Below are positions 1 through 8,033 of a stretch of 60,358 nt of DNA, piece after piece (the first letter of the stretch is position 1; each line of letters begins with the position of its first letter). A model generated the notes under the pieces. The model was not told the origin of the DNA. It made no database searches and worked only from the letters and a program-made list of their open reading frames with translations. Both the position numbers and the translations under genes were made by a program. The stretch comes from Bacteroidia bacterium (lineage in GTDB: Bacteria; Bacteroidota; Bacteroidia; Bacteroidales; Prolixibacteraceae), in the NCBI GenBank assembly GCA_026391315.1, contig JAPLDT010000043.1, positions 1 to 60,358 on the forward strand. The letters run 5' to 3'.

Positions 1-14
1 TAAGAGAAAACTGT

Positions 15-650
15 ATGTCAGTAAAGATTCGTTTGGCTAGGCATGGCCGCAAACAACATGCCTACTATCACATTGTGGTAGCAAACAGCAGGGCGCCACG
101 AGATGGCAGGTTTATTGAAAGGATCGGTTCTTACAATCCAAACACTAATCCTGCCACCATCGATCTTGACTTTGACAAAGCCTTAGATTGGCTTTTCAAG
201 GGCGCACAGCCAACAGACACTACCCGTTCAATCCTTTCTCACCAAGGGGTTATGATGAAAAAGCACCTTCTCGAAGGAGCTAAAAAAGGAGCTTTCAGTG
301 AAGCCGATGCAGAAGTTAAATTTGAAGCGTGGATGAAGGAGAAATCCACTAAAATCCAGGCATCCAAAGAGAAACTGACCAGTTCACAAGTGGAAGAGAA
401 AAAGGCAAGGTTCAAAGCCGAAGCCAAAGTAAACGAAGCGCGTTTGGCCGAAATTGCAAAACGCAATGCTGCAGCAGCTGCCGCTAAATTACCTGCCCCT
501 GCTCCTATCACTGCTCCTGTTGAGGAAAAGGAAGTAGTTGTTGAGGCAGTTGCAGAAGAGGAAGTTGTTGAAGCAATTGCAGAGCCAGTTGCAGAAGAAG
601 CTGCTCCTGAAACCAAAGTTGAGACTGCTGAAGAGAACACCGAAGCATAA
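15..650 (+). CDS. rpsP: 30S ribosomal protein S16 with long acidic C-terminal tail
   Basis: Small-subunit ribosomal protein that binds 16S rRNA and helps assemble the body of the 30S particle. The N-terminal 80 or so residues carry the S16 core, including [18 protein letters not shown] and the R[11 protein letters not shown] segment. Many S16 proteins are only 80-100 residues long. This one is 211, and from about residue 150 the tail is almost entirely Ala, Glu, Val and Pro. Such tails are common in S16 of Bacteroidota. The start is an ATG only 15 bases into the window, so the promoter is not visible. rimM follows 103 bp downstream beyond a hairpin terminator, the usual rpsP-rimM pairing. The identification is secure; the role of the tail is unknown. 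Confidence 0.97.
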   Translation: MSVKIRLARHGRKQHAYYHIVVANSRAPRDGRFIERIGSYNPNTNPATIDLDFDKALDWLFKGAQPTDTTRSILSHQGVMMKKHLLEGAKKGAFSEADAEVKFEAWMKEKSTKIQASKEKLTSSQVEEKKARFKAEAKVNEARLAEIAKRNAAAAAAKLPAPAPITAPVEEKEVVVEAVAEEEVVEAIAEPVAEEAAPETKVETAEENTEA

Positions 651-687
651 ACAACATTTGATCCCGCCTGACGGGAAAAAGAATTAA

Positions 688-716
688 AGCGATGGTGCAC
701 AACCATCGCTTTTTTA
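688..716 (+). terminator. rho-independent terminator/attenuator after rpsP
   Basis: A perfect 9-bp stem, AGCGATGGT pairing with ACCATCGCT around a five-base loop, is followed directly by a run of T. A second small hairpin, CCCG-CCTGA-CGGG, lies just before it at about 663-675. It would end or reduce rpsP transcription before rimM, which has its own possible -7 element immediately downstream. Confidence 0.8.
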
Positions 717-721
717 TTTGC

Positions 722-729
722 TATTTTTG
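722..729 (+). promoter_or_regulatory. possible Bacteroidota -7 element for rimM
   Basis: TATTTTTG fits the TAnnTTTG consensus used by the Bacteroidota primary sigma factor. It lies just after the rpsP terminator and 24 bases before the rimM ATG. No clear -33 TTTG is seen at the expected distance, so this is tentative. Confidence 0.4.
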
Positions 730-753
730 TAATAACCAATTGAAAAATCCGGC

Positions 754-1293
754 ATGACACCATTCGATAAAAATGATTTTCTTCCCATTGGATCCATCGT
801 TAAACCCCATGGGTTAAAGGGAGAAATTGTCCTGGAAATCGAAGAAGGATACGAAGATGCCCTGGAAGATTCGGAATATCTTCTTGTAGAGGTGGATGGT
901 GGCCTGGTACCATTTTTTATCAGTGAAGAGGGAATTCATTTCCGCACCACAACATCACTATCCCTGTCGTTTGATGATCTTGATTCTGTGGAAAAAGTCA
1001 GGCCCTATTGCGGTTGTAAAATATACATGCACAGGGATGTTGACAAAGAGCAGAAATCCAGTGAAGAGTTCAACGAGTTGATAGGCGTGACCGTATTTGA
1101 TGAAGAACGGGGGAAACTTGGAAAAATATCCAGGGTTGATGACTTTTCCGGGAATGTAGTGCTGACAGTTTTGTACAAATCACGCGAAATTCTGGTTCCT
1201 CTTTCTGACGAGCTGATTATTCGTTTTGACGAGGAGAAGAAGGAGCTGCATTTGGATTGCCCGGAGGGATTGATACAACTGTATTTGGAATAA
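754..1293 (+). CDS. rimM: ribosome maturation factor RimM
   Basis: Cytoplasmic assembly factor that binds S19 on the immature 30S subunit and helps mature the 16S rRNA head. The 179-residue length is normal. Residues 11-28 carry the family signature, IGSIVKPHGLKGEIVL. The N-terminal RimM domain runs to about residue 95 and is followed by a PRC-barrel-like half, from about ELIGVTVFDEERGKLG to the end. It lies downstream of rpsP in the same direction, as in many bacteria, although the trmD and rplS genes that often follow are absent here. The ATG start is supported by the position of the conserved domain. Confidence 0.95.
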   Translation: MTPFDKNDFLPIGSIVKPHGLKGEIVLEIEEGYEDALEDSEYLLVEVDGGLVPFFISEEGIHFRTTTSLSLSFDDLDSVEKVRPYCGCKIYMHRDVDKEQKSSEEFNELIGVTVFDEERGKLGKISRVDDFSGNVVLTVLYKSREILVPLSDELIIRFDEEKKELHLDCPEGLIQLYLE

Positions 1294-1421
1294 GAAATAG
1301 ATTGCTACGTCCTCTCTCCAACCAATGACAGATTTTTTATACTGTCCTAAATGGATTGTGTGAGGTTAAAAAATATGAATATTTGAGTAATCGATCTGTT
1401 GTATATTTAACAGATTATCAG

Positions 1422-1565
1422 CAGATTGCTTCGTAGTTCCTCCTCGCAATGACGGTACATTATTGAGGCAGCGGGTGGTGAAGGAAGGCGGCTCGCCGCC
1501 TTCCTTCACCCTAATCTCAACGAAAAACGTCATTGCGATCCGCCGGCTGGCGGAGAAGCAATCTG
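1422..1565 (+). repeat. composite CATTGCGA-type palindromic intergenic repeat
   Basis: This repeat fills most of the 342-bp gap between rimM and the next gene. The outer arms are related inverted copies of a CAGATTGCTTCG...CGCAATGACG word (about 1422-1454 and 1528-1565). Inside is a perfect 16-bp stem with a two-base loop (1477-1510) made of GGTGAAGGAAGGCGGC and its complement. Relatives occur near 8.8-9.05, 35.9-36.3 and 45.0-45.2 kb. I see no gene in this gap. Confidence 0.75.
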
Positions 1566-1635
1566 ACGCCTTTCTGTCAAACAAGAAAATAACGTTCTGA
1601 TATTAATTGCCAATCAAAATAATACCTACTTCATT

Positions 1636-2346
1636 ATGAAAAATTTACGAATTGTTCTCTCCGTTCTTTTCTGTTTGGTATCTGCCCAAATAGTTTGGGC
1701 CCAAAAGACTGTCAGATACGATCTTCCGGCATTTACCGAGATTTCTTTGAAAAATGATGCAAAGCTGATCCTGAAACAGGACTCTGTTCAGTCTGTCACT
1801 GTCAAAGCCAAGGAAGAGACCATTGCCAAACTGATTGTAGAGATCAGCAACCGCGCCCTGATCATTCGTTATCCCGGCAATGCCTGGTTCGATTCGAAAT
1901 GGTCTCCAGGCGAGGTGATTATATCAGTCTCAACACCTCAAATTGATAAACTTTCCCAAGCCGGATCCGGCTCGATAGTGGCGGAGCAACTTATCACATC
2001 CAGGATACTCGATCTTTATGTCGGTGGAAGCGGATTCATTAAACTTTCAAACCTGAAAACAGAAAAAATAGCCGCCATTGTGGCGGGATCTGGTCATGTT
2101 CAATTGGCCGGGGAGGGCATCGTTTCTGAATTCAAGATGACCGTCACAGGATCCGGTGGGGTAAAAGCATCCGGACTCAAAACCAAAGATGTCAATGTTC
2201 TTTTATCAGGTTCAGGAAGTTGTGCGGTAAATGCACTGGAGAAACTTACCTGCAAAATTGCAGGATCCGGTGGGGTCACCTATCTGGGGAATCCGGCCAT
2301 CGAATCATCCATTGTGGGTTCGGGGACAGTGAAGGAGGCAAAATAG
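1636..2346 (+). CDS. exported GIN-domain protein (DUF2807)
   Basis: A 236-residue exported protein. A signal peptide covers residues 1 to about 22 (hydrophobic LSVLFCLVSAQIVWA, then cleavage before QKT). The rest resembles the DUF2807 'head GIN' family, a right-handed beta-helical fold of Bacteroidota envelope proteins. The visible mark is a recurrent GSG turn every 20-25 residues (AGSGSIVAEQL, GGSGFIKL, AGSGHVQL, TGSGGVKA, SGSGSCAV, AGSGGVTY, GSGTVKEA). The family's molecular function is not known; adhesion has been suggested only by name. It ends about 10 bp before a convergent gene. It could be periplasmic or surface-attached, and there is no lipobox. Confidence 0.85.
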   Translation: MKNLRIVLSVLFCLVSAQIVWAQKTVRYDLPAFTEISLKNDAKLILKQDSVQSVTVKAKEETIAKLIVEISNRALIIRYPGNAWFDSKWSPGEVIISVSTPQIDKLSQAGSGSIVAEQLITSRILDLYVGGSGFIKLSNLKTEKIAAIVAGSGHVQLAGEGIVSEFKMTVTGSGGVKASGLKTKDVNVLLSGSGSCAVNALEKLTCKIAGSGGVTYLGNPAIESSIVGSGTVKEAK

Positions 2347-2355
2347 GCTTTAACG

Positions 2356-2925
2356 CTATGACCGGATAATTTGGATCTCCCCGCCAACACCCAGTTTCAG
2401 GATGGAGGAGGGAGAATTTTTGCTTCGGTCGTCCTGACGGTATTGCACAACATAATCAACAGCAGACTGAATCTCCTCTACGATCTCGTCAAAACTTTGA
2501 GGAGCCGGTTTCCCTGAAATGTTGGCCGATGTGGAGACGATGGGTCTTCGAAAACGTTGAATCAAATGTTCGGTAAAGGTCTCGGTGGTCACCCTGATGC
2601 CTATCGATCCATCGGAGGCGATCAGATTGGGGGCCAAATTTTTAGCTCCGGGATAGATGATGGTCAATGGTTTATCCGTTACTTCAATCAACTGCCAGGC
2701 TACCTCGGGTACCTCCCTGACGTATGAGTTCAACATATTTGGATTTTCAATCAACACCAGCATGCTCTTAACATCTTCGCGCTGCTTTATACCGAAAATC
2801 CGTTTCACAGCTTCCGGATTGGTTGCGTCACATCCCAAACCCCAAACCGTATCAGTCGGATAGAGGATCACTCCTCCCTGACGGAGCACTTCCAGTGCTT
2901 TTTTAAGATCGTCGTTTGCATACAT
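2356..2925 (-). CDS. threonylcarbamoyl-AMP synthase (TsaC/YrdC/Sua5 family)
   Basis: Cytoplasmic enzyme that makes threonylcarbamoyl-AMP from threonine, bicarbonate and ATP. This is the first step of t6A37 formation on ANN-decoding tRNAs. The protein is the short 189-residue form without the extra Sua5 domain. Seen are the substrate-loop segment GGVILYPTDTVWGLGCDA near residues 18-35, K-R-I-F-G-I-K-Q-R, and the STSAN-I-S-G motif near residue 140. A longer reading frame reaches 2991, but its first 22 codons lie in a dispersed CCCTGAGCCTG repeat, so I start at the ATG at 2925, where the family domain begins. Confidence 0.92.
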   Translation of the reverse strand: MYANDDLKKALEVLRQGGVILYPTDTVWGLGCDATNPEAVKRIFGIKQREDVKSMLVLIENPNMLNSYVREVPEVAWQLIEVTDKPLTIIYPGAKNLAPNLIASDGSIGIRVTTETFTEHLIQRFRRPIVSTSANISGKPAPQSFDEIVEEIQSAVDYVVQYRQDDRSKNSPSSILKLGVGGEIQIIRS

Positions 2926-2961
2926 AAAGCAGAATATCAGTGGGTTTGTAATGATGTGCGA

Positions 2962-3137
2962 CCCTGAGCCTGTCGAAGGGTCCTTTATCAAAATAACAGT
3001 TAAACCTCGGTCCCTGAGCTTGTCGAAGGGTATATAATTCAGGTGTAATAATCATAAAAAAATAGATCTCCACCCTTCGACAGGCTCAGGGACCGGCAAT
3101 ATTGTAGTTATTCATCAACCCTTCGACAGGCTCAGGG
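2962..3137. repeat. four copies of a CCCTGAGCCTGTCGAAGGGT repeat in opposed pairs
   Basis: Two copies lie in one orientation (2962-2981 and 3012-3031) and two in the other (3072-3091 and 3118-3137), so the transcript can fold into nested hairpins. Each unit is itself nearly palindromic (CCCTGAGC-CTGTC-GAAGGG). Shorter variants with CCCTGAGCG-AGCCGAAGGG occur near 31.32, 46.36, 46.53 and 53.81 kb. The spaces between the copies hold nothing I can recognise. Confidence 0.85.
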
Positions 3138-3167
3138 TCCATGAAAGTAGCATCGAATCAACAATCT

Positions 3168-4049
3168 TTACCTGACCTCAATAAAATGCTTGTTCTCAAA
3201 GGGTCTGTAATGGAATAACTTTTCGAACCAATAGAGAACAAAATACCTGAGAGTGAATTTCTTCTTTTTCTCCGAGAGTTCCGGATGCCAGTTGAGTTGC
3301 TCCAGCCTCTTCCTCATCACGGCAGGATGAGTCTCTTTGAAACGGGTCAGACTGTCGATTGATTGGGCATAGTCGTATTCGGCAGATGTCTGGTTGATTG
3401 TTTTGATGTGTTTGGAGTCGGCAGACCAATATTGCTTACTTCCCTCCAGCTTCTCTTTCATCTTTTTTGGCGGACGAACCCATCCGTAATGGTACATGGA
3501 GGCATCAACGAATTTACCGGTCAGCTTTCGGGCATCCTTCCAGCGGAATCCCTGGGCGTCGTTCCACGAACGTATGTTTTTGTCGTTGCGGATGATGCGA
3601 ATCTCAGCACGGTACCATCTGCGCGAATCGGCCAGATAATCATAGGTCCCATAGAAATGGCTGTAGTGGAAAATCAGTCCATCGACAGCTTTGTTCGAAA
3701 GATTCTCTTCCATGGCAGTACGGATGACGGGCAGGTATTTTTCGTGGACCACCTCATCGCCCTGAATGTAAAAACACCAGTCGTACTCAGCCGGGATCGC
3801 ATCAAAAGCTTTGTTGGTCTCAGAGGCCAGTACCCTTCCCTTCTCCTTGAGTGCGGGATCCCAAACCGTGTTGATGATCTGAATCTTTTCGGATCCGATG
3901 GATTGAATCAATTCCAGGGTACTATCTTCACAGTCGCCTACTGCCACTACAAAATGATCGCAAAGCGGCAGAATCGAGGTAATGGCTTCCACAACCGGAT
4001 AGTCGAACCTCACTCCATTTTTCACAAAACTAAATCCGCAGACTTTCAA
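3168..4049 (-). CDS. glycosyltransferase, GT2-like
   Basis: A 293-residue cytoplasmic glycosyltransferase with a GT-A-like N-terminal half. MKVCGFSFVKNG opens the first strand. A central D-H-F-V-V-A-V-G-D segment precedes WCFYIQGDEVVHEKY near residue 95, where the acidic Q-G-D-E group takes the place of the DxD metal/nucleotide-sugar site. The acceptor is unknown; a cell-surface glycan is the natural guess. The start codon is TTG. There is no in-frame ATG nearby, and the family's first strand begins exactly here. It stands alone, with no other polysaccharide genes beside it. Confidence 0.85.
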   Translation of the reverse strand: MKVCGFSFVKNGVRFDYPVVEAITSILPLCDHFVVAVGDCEDSTLELIQSIGSEKIQIINTVWDPALKEKGRVLASETNKAFDAIPAEYDWCFYIQGDEVVHEKYLPVIRTAMEENLSNKAVDGLIFHYSHFYGTYDYLADSRRWYRAEIRIIRNDKNIRSWNDAQGFRWKDARKLTGKFVDASMYHYGWVRPPKKMKEKLEGSKQYWSADSKHIKTINQTSAEYDYAQSIDSLTRFKETHPAVMRKRLEQLNWHPELSEKKKKFTLRYFVLYWFEKLFHYRPFENKHFIEVR

Positions 4050-4077
4050 GGTAAAATATTTGGTTGGAAGTAAATAA

Positions 4078-4085
4078 CAAAGCTA
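4078..4085 (-). promoter_or_regulatory. possible -7 element for the glycosyltransferase
   Basis: On the minus strand this reads TAGCTTTG, fitting TAnnTTTG, about 28 bases before the TTG start. No -33 TTTG is evident at the usual spacing, so support is weak. Confidence 0.3.
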
Positions 4086-4113
4086 TTGGCTTTTAGCTAT
4101 TGGCATTTAGCCT

Positions 4114-5379
4114 TTAGACAGTGAATTTGGGTAATTGGCCAAAATTTATGGTAGCGAAATAGTCATCCAAAGTCTCAGCCCTTCTGATTTCTACCACCTC
4201 TCCATTCGTACGCCGCAGCAACTCGACCGAGCGTAATTTACCGTTGTAATTGAAACCCATGGCATGACCGTGCGCTCCGGTATCGTGGATAACCACCAAA
4301 TCCCCTGGCATCATTTTAGGTAAAACCCTGTTAATGGCAAATTTGTCGTTGTTTTCGCAAAGGGAGCCTGTTACGTCGTACATGAATTTAGAGGGATTCT
4401 CTTCATTTGAAAGGACAGTAATATGGTGATAGGATCCATAAAGGGCAGGCCGCATCAGATTGGCCATGGAGGCATCGAGTCCTGCATATTTCTTGTAGGT
4501 ATTTTTGATGTGTAGTACCCTGGAAACCAAAAATCCAAAAGGTCCGGTGATGGCCCTACCTGATTCAAAATAGATTTTCAGCGGATCAAGGCCACTGGCA
4601 ACAATGTACTGCTCATATCCCTTTTTGATTCCACTGCTCATTCTATCGAGATCAACAGCTACCTGATCTGGCTTGTAAGGGATACCAATTCCACCGCCCA
4701 GATTAGCAAACTCGAAACGGATACCCAATGTATGATGCAATTCGACGATCAATTCAAACAGGATGGTGGCAGTTTCGACGAAATAATCCGGGTTCAGTTC
4801 ATTGGAAGCGACCATGGTATGAATGCCAAATCGCGTAATCCCCTTGTCGCGTAAAATTCTGTATCCTTCGAAAATCTGTTCACGTGTAAAACCATATTTT
4901 GCCTCTTCGGGATGACCGATGATGGCGTTTCCCTCTTTGAGAGCACCGGGATTGTATCTGAAACAGACCAACTCAGGCAAACCGACCTGCTCTTCGAGGT
5001 ATTTGATGTGACCAAAGTCATCGAGGTTGATGATTGCACCAAGTTCAATGGCCTTCTTGTATTCGTAGGCCGGCGTGTCGTTCGAAGTAAACATGATCTC
5101 TTCTCCGCGCATCCCAACCCTCTCGGCAAGAACCAATTCTGCCATCGAACTGCAGTCGATGCCAAATCCTTCCTGGCGTAAAATCTTCATTAAAAATGGG
5201 TTCGGAGCCGATTTTATTGCATAAAACTCTTTAAACCCTGTATTCCAGGAGAATGCCTGAACAAATTTTTGGGCATATTCACGCATCCCCCTTTCATCAT
5301 AAATATGAAACGGAGTAGGAAATTTTTCTGCAATTGCTGCTACTTCTTCTTTTGAAAATGGTATTATCTTCTCGTTCAT
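4114..5379 (-). CDS. lysA: diaminopimelate decarboxylase
   Basis: PLP-dependent, alanine-racemase-fold decarboxylase that converts meso-diaminopimelate to L-lysine, the last step of lysine synthesis. The protein has 421 residues from the ATG at 5379. A longer frame from a TTG at 5400 adds only seven residues and runs into a promoter-like -7 box. The PLP lysine is K56 in FYAIKSAPNP. Further fold IV decarboxylase marks are FANLGGGIGIPY, SGRAITGPFGFLVSRV (phosphate and substrate region), GSLCENNDKFA with the subunit-bridging Cys, and DTGAHGHAMGFNYNGKLR. It lies downstream of a dapF homologue on the same strand, separated by a 44-bp hairpin, and near a divergent dapL, so all three fit one pathway. 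Confidence 0.93.
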   Translation of the reverse strand: MNEKIIPFSKEEVAAIAEKFPTPFHIYDERGMREYAQKFVQAFSWNTGFKEFYAIKSAPNPFLMKILRQEGFGIDCSSMAELVLAERVGMRGEEIMFTSNDTPAYEYKKAIELGAIINLDDFGHIKYLEEQVGLPELVCFRYNPGALKEGNAIIGHPEEAKYGFTREQIFEGYRILRDKGITRFGIHTMVASNELNPDYFVETATILFELIVELHHTLGIRFEFANLGGGIGIPYKPDQVAVDLDRMSSGIKKGYEQYIVASGLDPLKIYFESGRAITGPFGFLVSRVLHIKNTYKKYAGLDASMANLMRPALYGSYHHITVLSNEENPSKFMYDVTGSLCENNDKFAINRVLPKMMPGDLVVIHDTGAHGHAMGFNYNGKLRSVELLRRTNGEVVEIRRAETLDDYFATINFGQLPKFTV

Positions 5380-5397
5380 CGTAAAAAATTGAATCCG

Positions 5398-5405
5398 CAA
5401 ATTTA
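5398..5405 (-). promoter_or_regulatory. possible -7 element for lysA
   Basis: The minus strand reads TAAATTTG, matching TAnnTTTG, and would give lysA a very short leader of roughly a dozen bases. It sits between the dapF/lysA hairpin and the lysA ATG, which would let lysA be transcribed independently of dapF. No clear -33 element. Confidence 0.4.
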
Positions 5406-5457
5406 CAAAAAAACACCAAGAGGCACTATTTAAAATTATTCTAGAAAAGAAATAATT

Positions 5458-5501
5458 GTTAATTGTTATAATCCCGCGGTCGCGGGATTATAACAATTAA
5501 C
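5458..5501 (-). terminator. 44-bp perfect hairpin between dapF and lysA
   Basis: Two 21-base arms match perfectly as reverse complements around a two-base loop. They contain ATAATCCCGCG and the word GTTAATTGTTAT. The hairpin abuts the dapF-like stop codon. It has no U-run, so it may be a processing or stability hairpin, or a recoding of dispersed palindromic DNA, rather than a classical terminator. Confidence 0.6.
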
Positions 5502-6356
5502 TCACCTGAACAGTTCCCGACTAAGTATCCCTGAGGCAATTTCACGAACCTCACCTGTCAGGCGGATGTTCCAATCCTCATCCACCTCAAGTTTCAGAAT
5601 TCCACCAGGCATTTTAACCGAAATGGCCCGATCGGTAAGCCCCTTTTTAACCATAACCGCAGCAATTGCACTCGAAGAGCTACCTGAGGCCTGCGTAAAG
5701 CCGGCACCCCGTTCCCAGATCAGCGCCTCCACTATATCTCTGGAAATAACTTTGACGAACTGTACATTGATCCGGTTGGGAAACATGGGATGGTTTTCGA
5801 TCAGTGTTCCAACCTGTTTGATTTCTTCCTCATCGAGCTTTTCCCTTAGAACAACACAATGCGGATTACCAACTGAAACGCAATGGAAACGGTATTCGTT
5901 CCCGGCAATGGAGACGGGTTCGTTGAAACACTCCTCCTTTGAAAAAGTGACCGGTATTTCAGCGGACCTGAAATTGGCTCTTCCAATGTCTACCCTAATC
6001 ACAAAGGCTTTTCCATCGACCAGTTCAAGGATATGTGCCGTTACGACTCCCCCCAGCGTATCGATGGTAAATTGATGCTTTCCTGTAAATCCATAGTCAA
6101 AGAGATATTTGGCAAAAATCCGGAGTCCGTTTCCACTTTTTTCGGCTTCGGAACCGTCCGGATTGAAGATACGAAGTCCAAAATCGGCTTTCACGGTAGG
6201 TACTTTGAGCAAAATTCCATCAGAGCCAATGCCTAAGTGGATGTTGCACAACTGGATGATTCGCTCTTTGGTAAGTTCAAAATCGATCGCTGTCTGATCA
6301 AATACAATGTATTCGTTTCCAAGTCCATGCGATTTAACAAAGAAATTCGTCTCCAT
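5502..6356 (-). CDS. DapF-family protein with both catalytic cysteines replaced by serine
   Basis: This 284-residue protein has the double alpha/beta fold signature of diaminopimelate epimerase: SHGLGNEYIVFD at 9-20, GSDGILL, FNPDGSEAEKSGNGLRIF at 64-81, VGNPHC near 162 and ERGAGFTQASG at 215-225. In characterised epimerases (LL- to meso-DAP) two Cys residues take the proton off opposite faces of the alpha carbon, in CGNGxR and ACGxGAC. Here both positions are Ser (S74, S224), the Glu before TQA is Phe, and the second loop reads ASGSSSSA. I checked both codons on the DNA (AGT and TCA). Its place between dapL and lysA argues for a role with DAP. The changes argue against the usual thiol mechanism, so either the chemistry differs or the function does. 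I withhold the symbol. Confidence 0.85.
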   Translation of the reverse strand: METNFFVKSHGLGNEYIVFDQTAIDFELTKERIIQLCNIHLGIGSDGILLKVPTVKADFGLRIFNPDGSEAEKSGNGLRIFAKYLFDYGFTGKHQFTIDTLGGVVTAHILELVDGKAFVIRVDIGRANFRSAEIPVTFSKEECFNEPVSIAGNEYRFHCVSVGNPHCVVLREKLDEEEIKQVGTLIENHPMFPNRINVQFVKVISRDIVEALIWERGAGFTQASGSSSSAIAAVMVKKGLTDRAISVKMPGGILKLEVDEDWNIRLTGEVREIASGILSRELFR

Positions 6357-6406
6357 AACTGGCGGATTGTAGGGTTTGCCGTAAAAGTACCCAAAAATTT
6401 ATTTTG

Positions 6407-6414
6407 TATCTTTG
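6407..6414 (+). promoter_or_regulatory. -7 promoter element upstream of dapL
   Basis: TATCTTTG followed by CA is an exact TAnnTTTG box in the divergent dapF/dapL region. Transcription from it would run through the CGCAAAG inverted repeat before reaching dapL, giving a leader of nearly 190 bases. A TTTG at 6375 is somewhat far for the -33 element. Confidence 0.45.
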
Positions 6415-6477
6415 CAAAGCAATATTGTTAACATTAAAAATTATTGCTAGCAGAGGCGGACTATCATTAAAAATATC

Positions 6478-6571
6478 ACGCAAAGACCGCAAAGTAAGAC
6501 GCAAAGAGCGCAAAGTGTTATCGATTTTTTTTTTGCGTTCTTCGCTGAGTCTTTGCGAACTTTGCGAGAAT
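6478..6571. repeat. CGCAAAG word array with inverted arms
   Basis: The left part repeats CGCAAAG/CGCAAAGTG four times in about 40 bases. The right part carries the reverse complement (TTGCGTTCTTCGC...CTTTGCGAACTTTGCG). Together they can form an imperfect hairpin in the dapL leader. The same style of word array occurs near 31.8-31.9 and 39.7-40.1 kb, with different bases. Confidence 0.7.
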
Positions 6572-6604
6572 TTTTGATATATTATTTAAATTTTCATCAA
6601 GATA

Positions 6605-7846
6605 ATGGCAAGAATCAACGAAAATTACCTGAAACTGAAAGCTGGTTATCTATTCCCCGAAATTGGACGGCGCGTACGCGAATTTGCAAAGGCAAATCCC
6701 GATAAAGAGATCATCAAAATGGGCATCGGGGATGTTACGCAACCCCTTACACCAACTGTGATCAAGGCATTTCATGAAGGAGTTGAGGAGATGGCCTCAG
6801 CCGCCACCTTCAAAGGCTACGGTCCAGAACAGGGTTATGAGTTCTTGCGCGAGGCGATCGCCAAACACGATTATCATGCCCGTGGCGTTCAAATCTCACC
6901 AGATGAGATATTTGTCTCCGACGGATCGAAGTGCGACACCGGAAATATTCAGGAAGTCTTTGGAAGTGAGAACAAGATAGCGATTTGCGATCCGGTTTAT
7001 CCGGTCTATGCCGATACTACCGTGATGTCCGGTAAGACAGGACTCTGCCAGTCGAACGGGTATTTTGACGGTATTGTCTACATGCCTTGCAACGAAGGGA
7101 ATGGATTTCTTCCCGAACTCCCTTCAGAAAGACCTGATCTCATCTTCCTATGCTTCCCCAACAATCCTACCGGGACAGTCGCCTCCAAAGAGGTACTGAA
7201 GAAATGGGTAGATTATGCCATGAAGAACAAATGCATTATTTTATATGATGCTGCCTATGAAGCATTTATAACAGACCCAACGATTCCCCACTCTATTTTT
7301 GAGATTGAAGGAGCCAAATCTGTGGCCATTGAATTCAGAAGTTTCTCCAAAACGGCTGGTTTTACCGGAACGCGTTGTGCTTTTACTGTTATTCCGGACG
7401 AGTTGATGGCCTACGATGAGGCTGGTAAGCCACATCAGGTAAAACACTTGTGGATGCGCAGGCATACCACCAAATTCAACGGTGTCTCGTACCCCGTCCA
7501 AAAGGCGGCGGCAGCCATCTATTCGGCAGAGGGGGCAAAAGAGGTCAAAGCAGTAATTGAATATTACCTCGAAAACGCCCGCATCATGATAGAGAGCCTG
7601 AAGTCACAAGGCTTTACTGTCTTTGGAGGAATTAATGCACCTTATGTTTGGGTGAAAACAAAAAACGGGCTTACCTCCTGGGAATTTTTTGACATTTTGC
7701 TCAACGAGGCAAATGTGGTTGGAACACCGGGATCGGGCTTCGGACCTTCCGGTGAAGGATATTTTCGCTTCTCTGCTTTTGCAGAAAGGGAAAATGTGCT
7801 GAAAGCAATGGAGCGGTTGAAGAAATTGGAAAATTGGAAAATGTGA
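6605..7846 (+). CDS. dapL: LL-diaminopimelate aminotransferase
   Basis: PLP-dependent class I/II aminotransferase that converts tetrahydrodipicolinate to LL-diaminopimelate in one step, replacing the dapD-dapC-dapE branch. It has 413 residues, the usual length. Visible marks are [20 protein letters not shown] at the N-terminus, GIGDVTQPL near residue 41, [10 protein letters not shown] near 129, FPNNPTGT near 184, and the PLP lysine K249 in [12 protein letters not shown]. The product must be epimerised to meso-DAP before LysA can use it. That makes the Ser/Ser DapF homologue across the divergent promoter region puzzling. Start is an ATG; the alignment at the N-terminus supports it. Confidence 0.96.
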   Translation: MARINENYLKLKAGYLFPEIGRRVREFAKANPDKEIIKMGIGDVTQPLTPTVIKAFHEGVEEMASAATFKGYGPEQGYEFLREAIAKHDYHARGVQISPDEIFVSDGSKCDTGNIQEVFGSENKIAICDPVYPVYADTTVMSGKTGLCQSNGYFDGIVYMPCNEGNGFLPELPSERPDLIFLCFPNNPTGTVASKEVLKKWVDYAMKNKCIILYDAAYEAFITDPTIPHSIFEIEGAKSVAIEFRSFSKTAGFTGTRCAFTVIPDELMAYDEAGKPHQVKHLWMRRHTTKFNGVSYPVQKAAAAIYSAEGAKEVKAVIEYYLENARIMIESLKSQGFTVFGGINAPYVWVKTKNGLTSWEFFDILLNEANVVGTPGSGFGPSGEGYFRFSAFAERENVLKAMERLKKLENWKM

Positions 7847-7980
7847 AAATTGGAAAATGAGACCAGGGCCAGGACGAAGCTGAAGGGAAGACCGGGAGAA
7901 TTAGAAAATTTAGCTTTCGAATTTTTAACAATTATTTCGTTCTATTAAATGAAATACGGGTTAAACGCCATCAAAACTTA

Positions 7981-8024
7981 AGTACTTTAGTCACTTTAGT
8001 TCACTCTGGCTAACTTTAGGCACT
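7981..8024 (+). repeat. single arm of the AAGTGACTAAAG word family
   Basis: A run of CTTTAGTCACTTTAGTTCAC-type words sits just upstream of the next ATG. Paired, perfectly inverted versions of the same words occur at 43.86-43.98 and 54.70-54.82 kb. Here I find no complementary partner arm. The preceding bases (about 7830-7870) carry AAAATTGGAAAATG words of another family. Confidence 0.65.
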
Positions 8025-8033
8025 TACTGAAGA

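Noticed and set aside
239-763. 174-codon minus-strand frame over rpsP, rich in Ser, Ala and Thr
   Set aside because: It mirrors the Ala/Glu-rich S16 tail; low complexity is explained by the sense gene.
1366-1584. 72-codon minus-strand frame in the gap after rimM
   Set aside because: It consists almost wholly of the CATTGCGA repeat and its hairpin.
3363-4073. 236-codon plus-strand frame over the glycosyltransferase
   Set aside because: It is antisense to a gene with clear family motifs and has no recognisable domain or signal.
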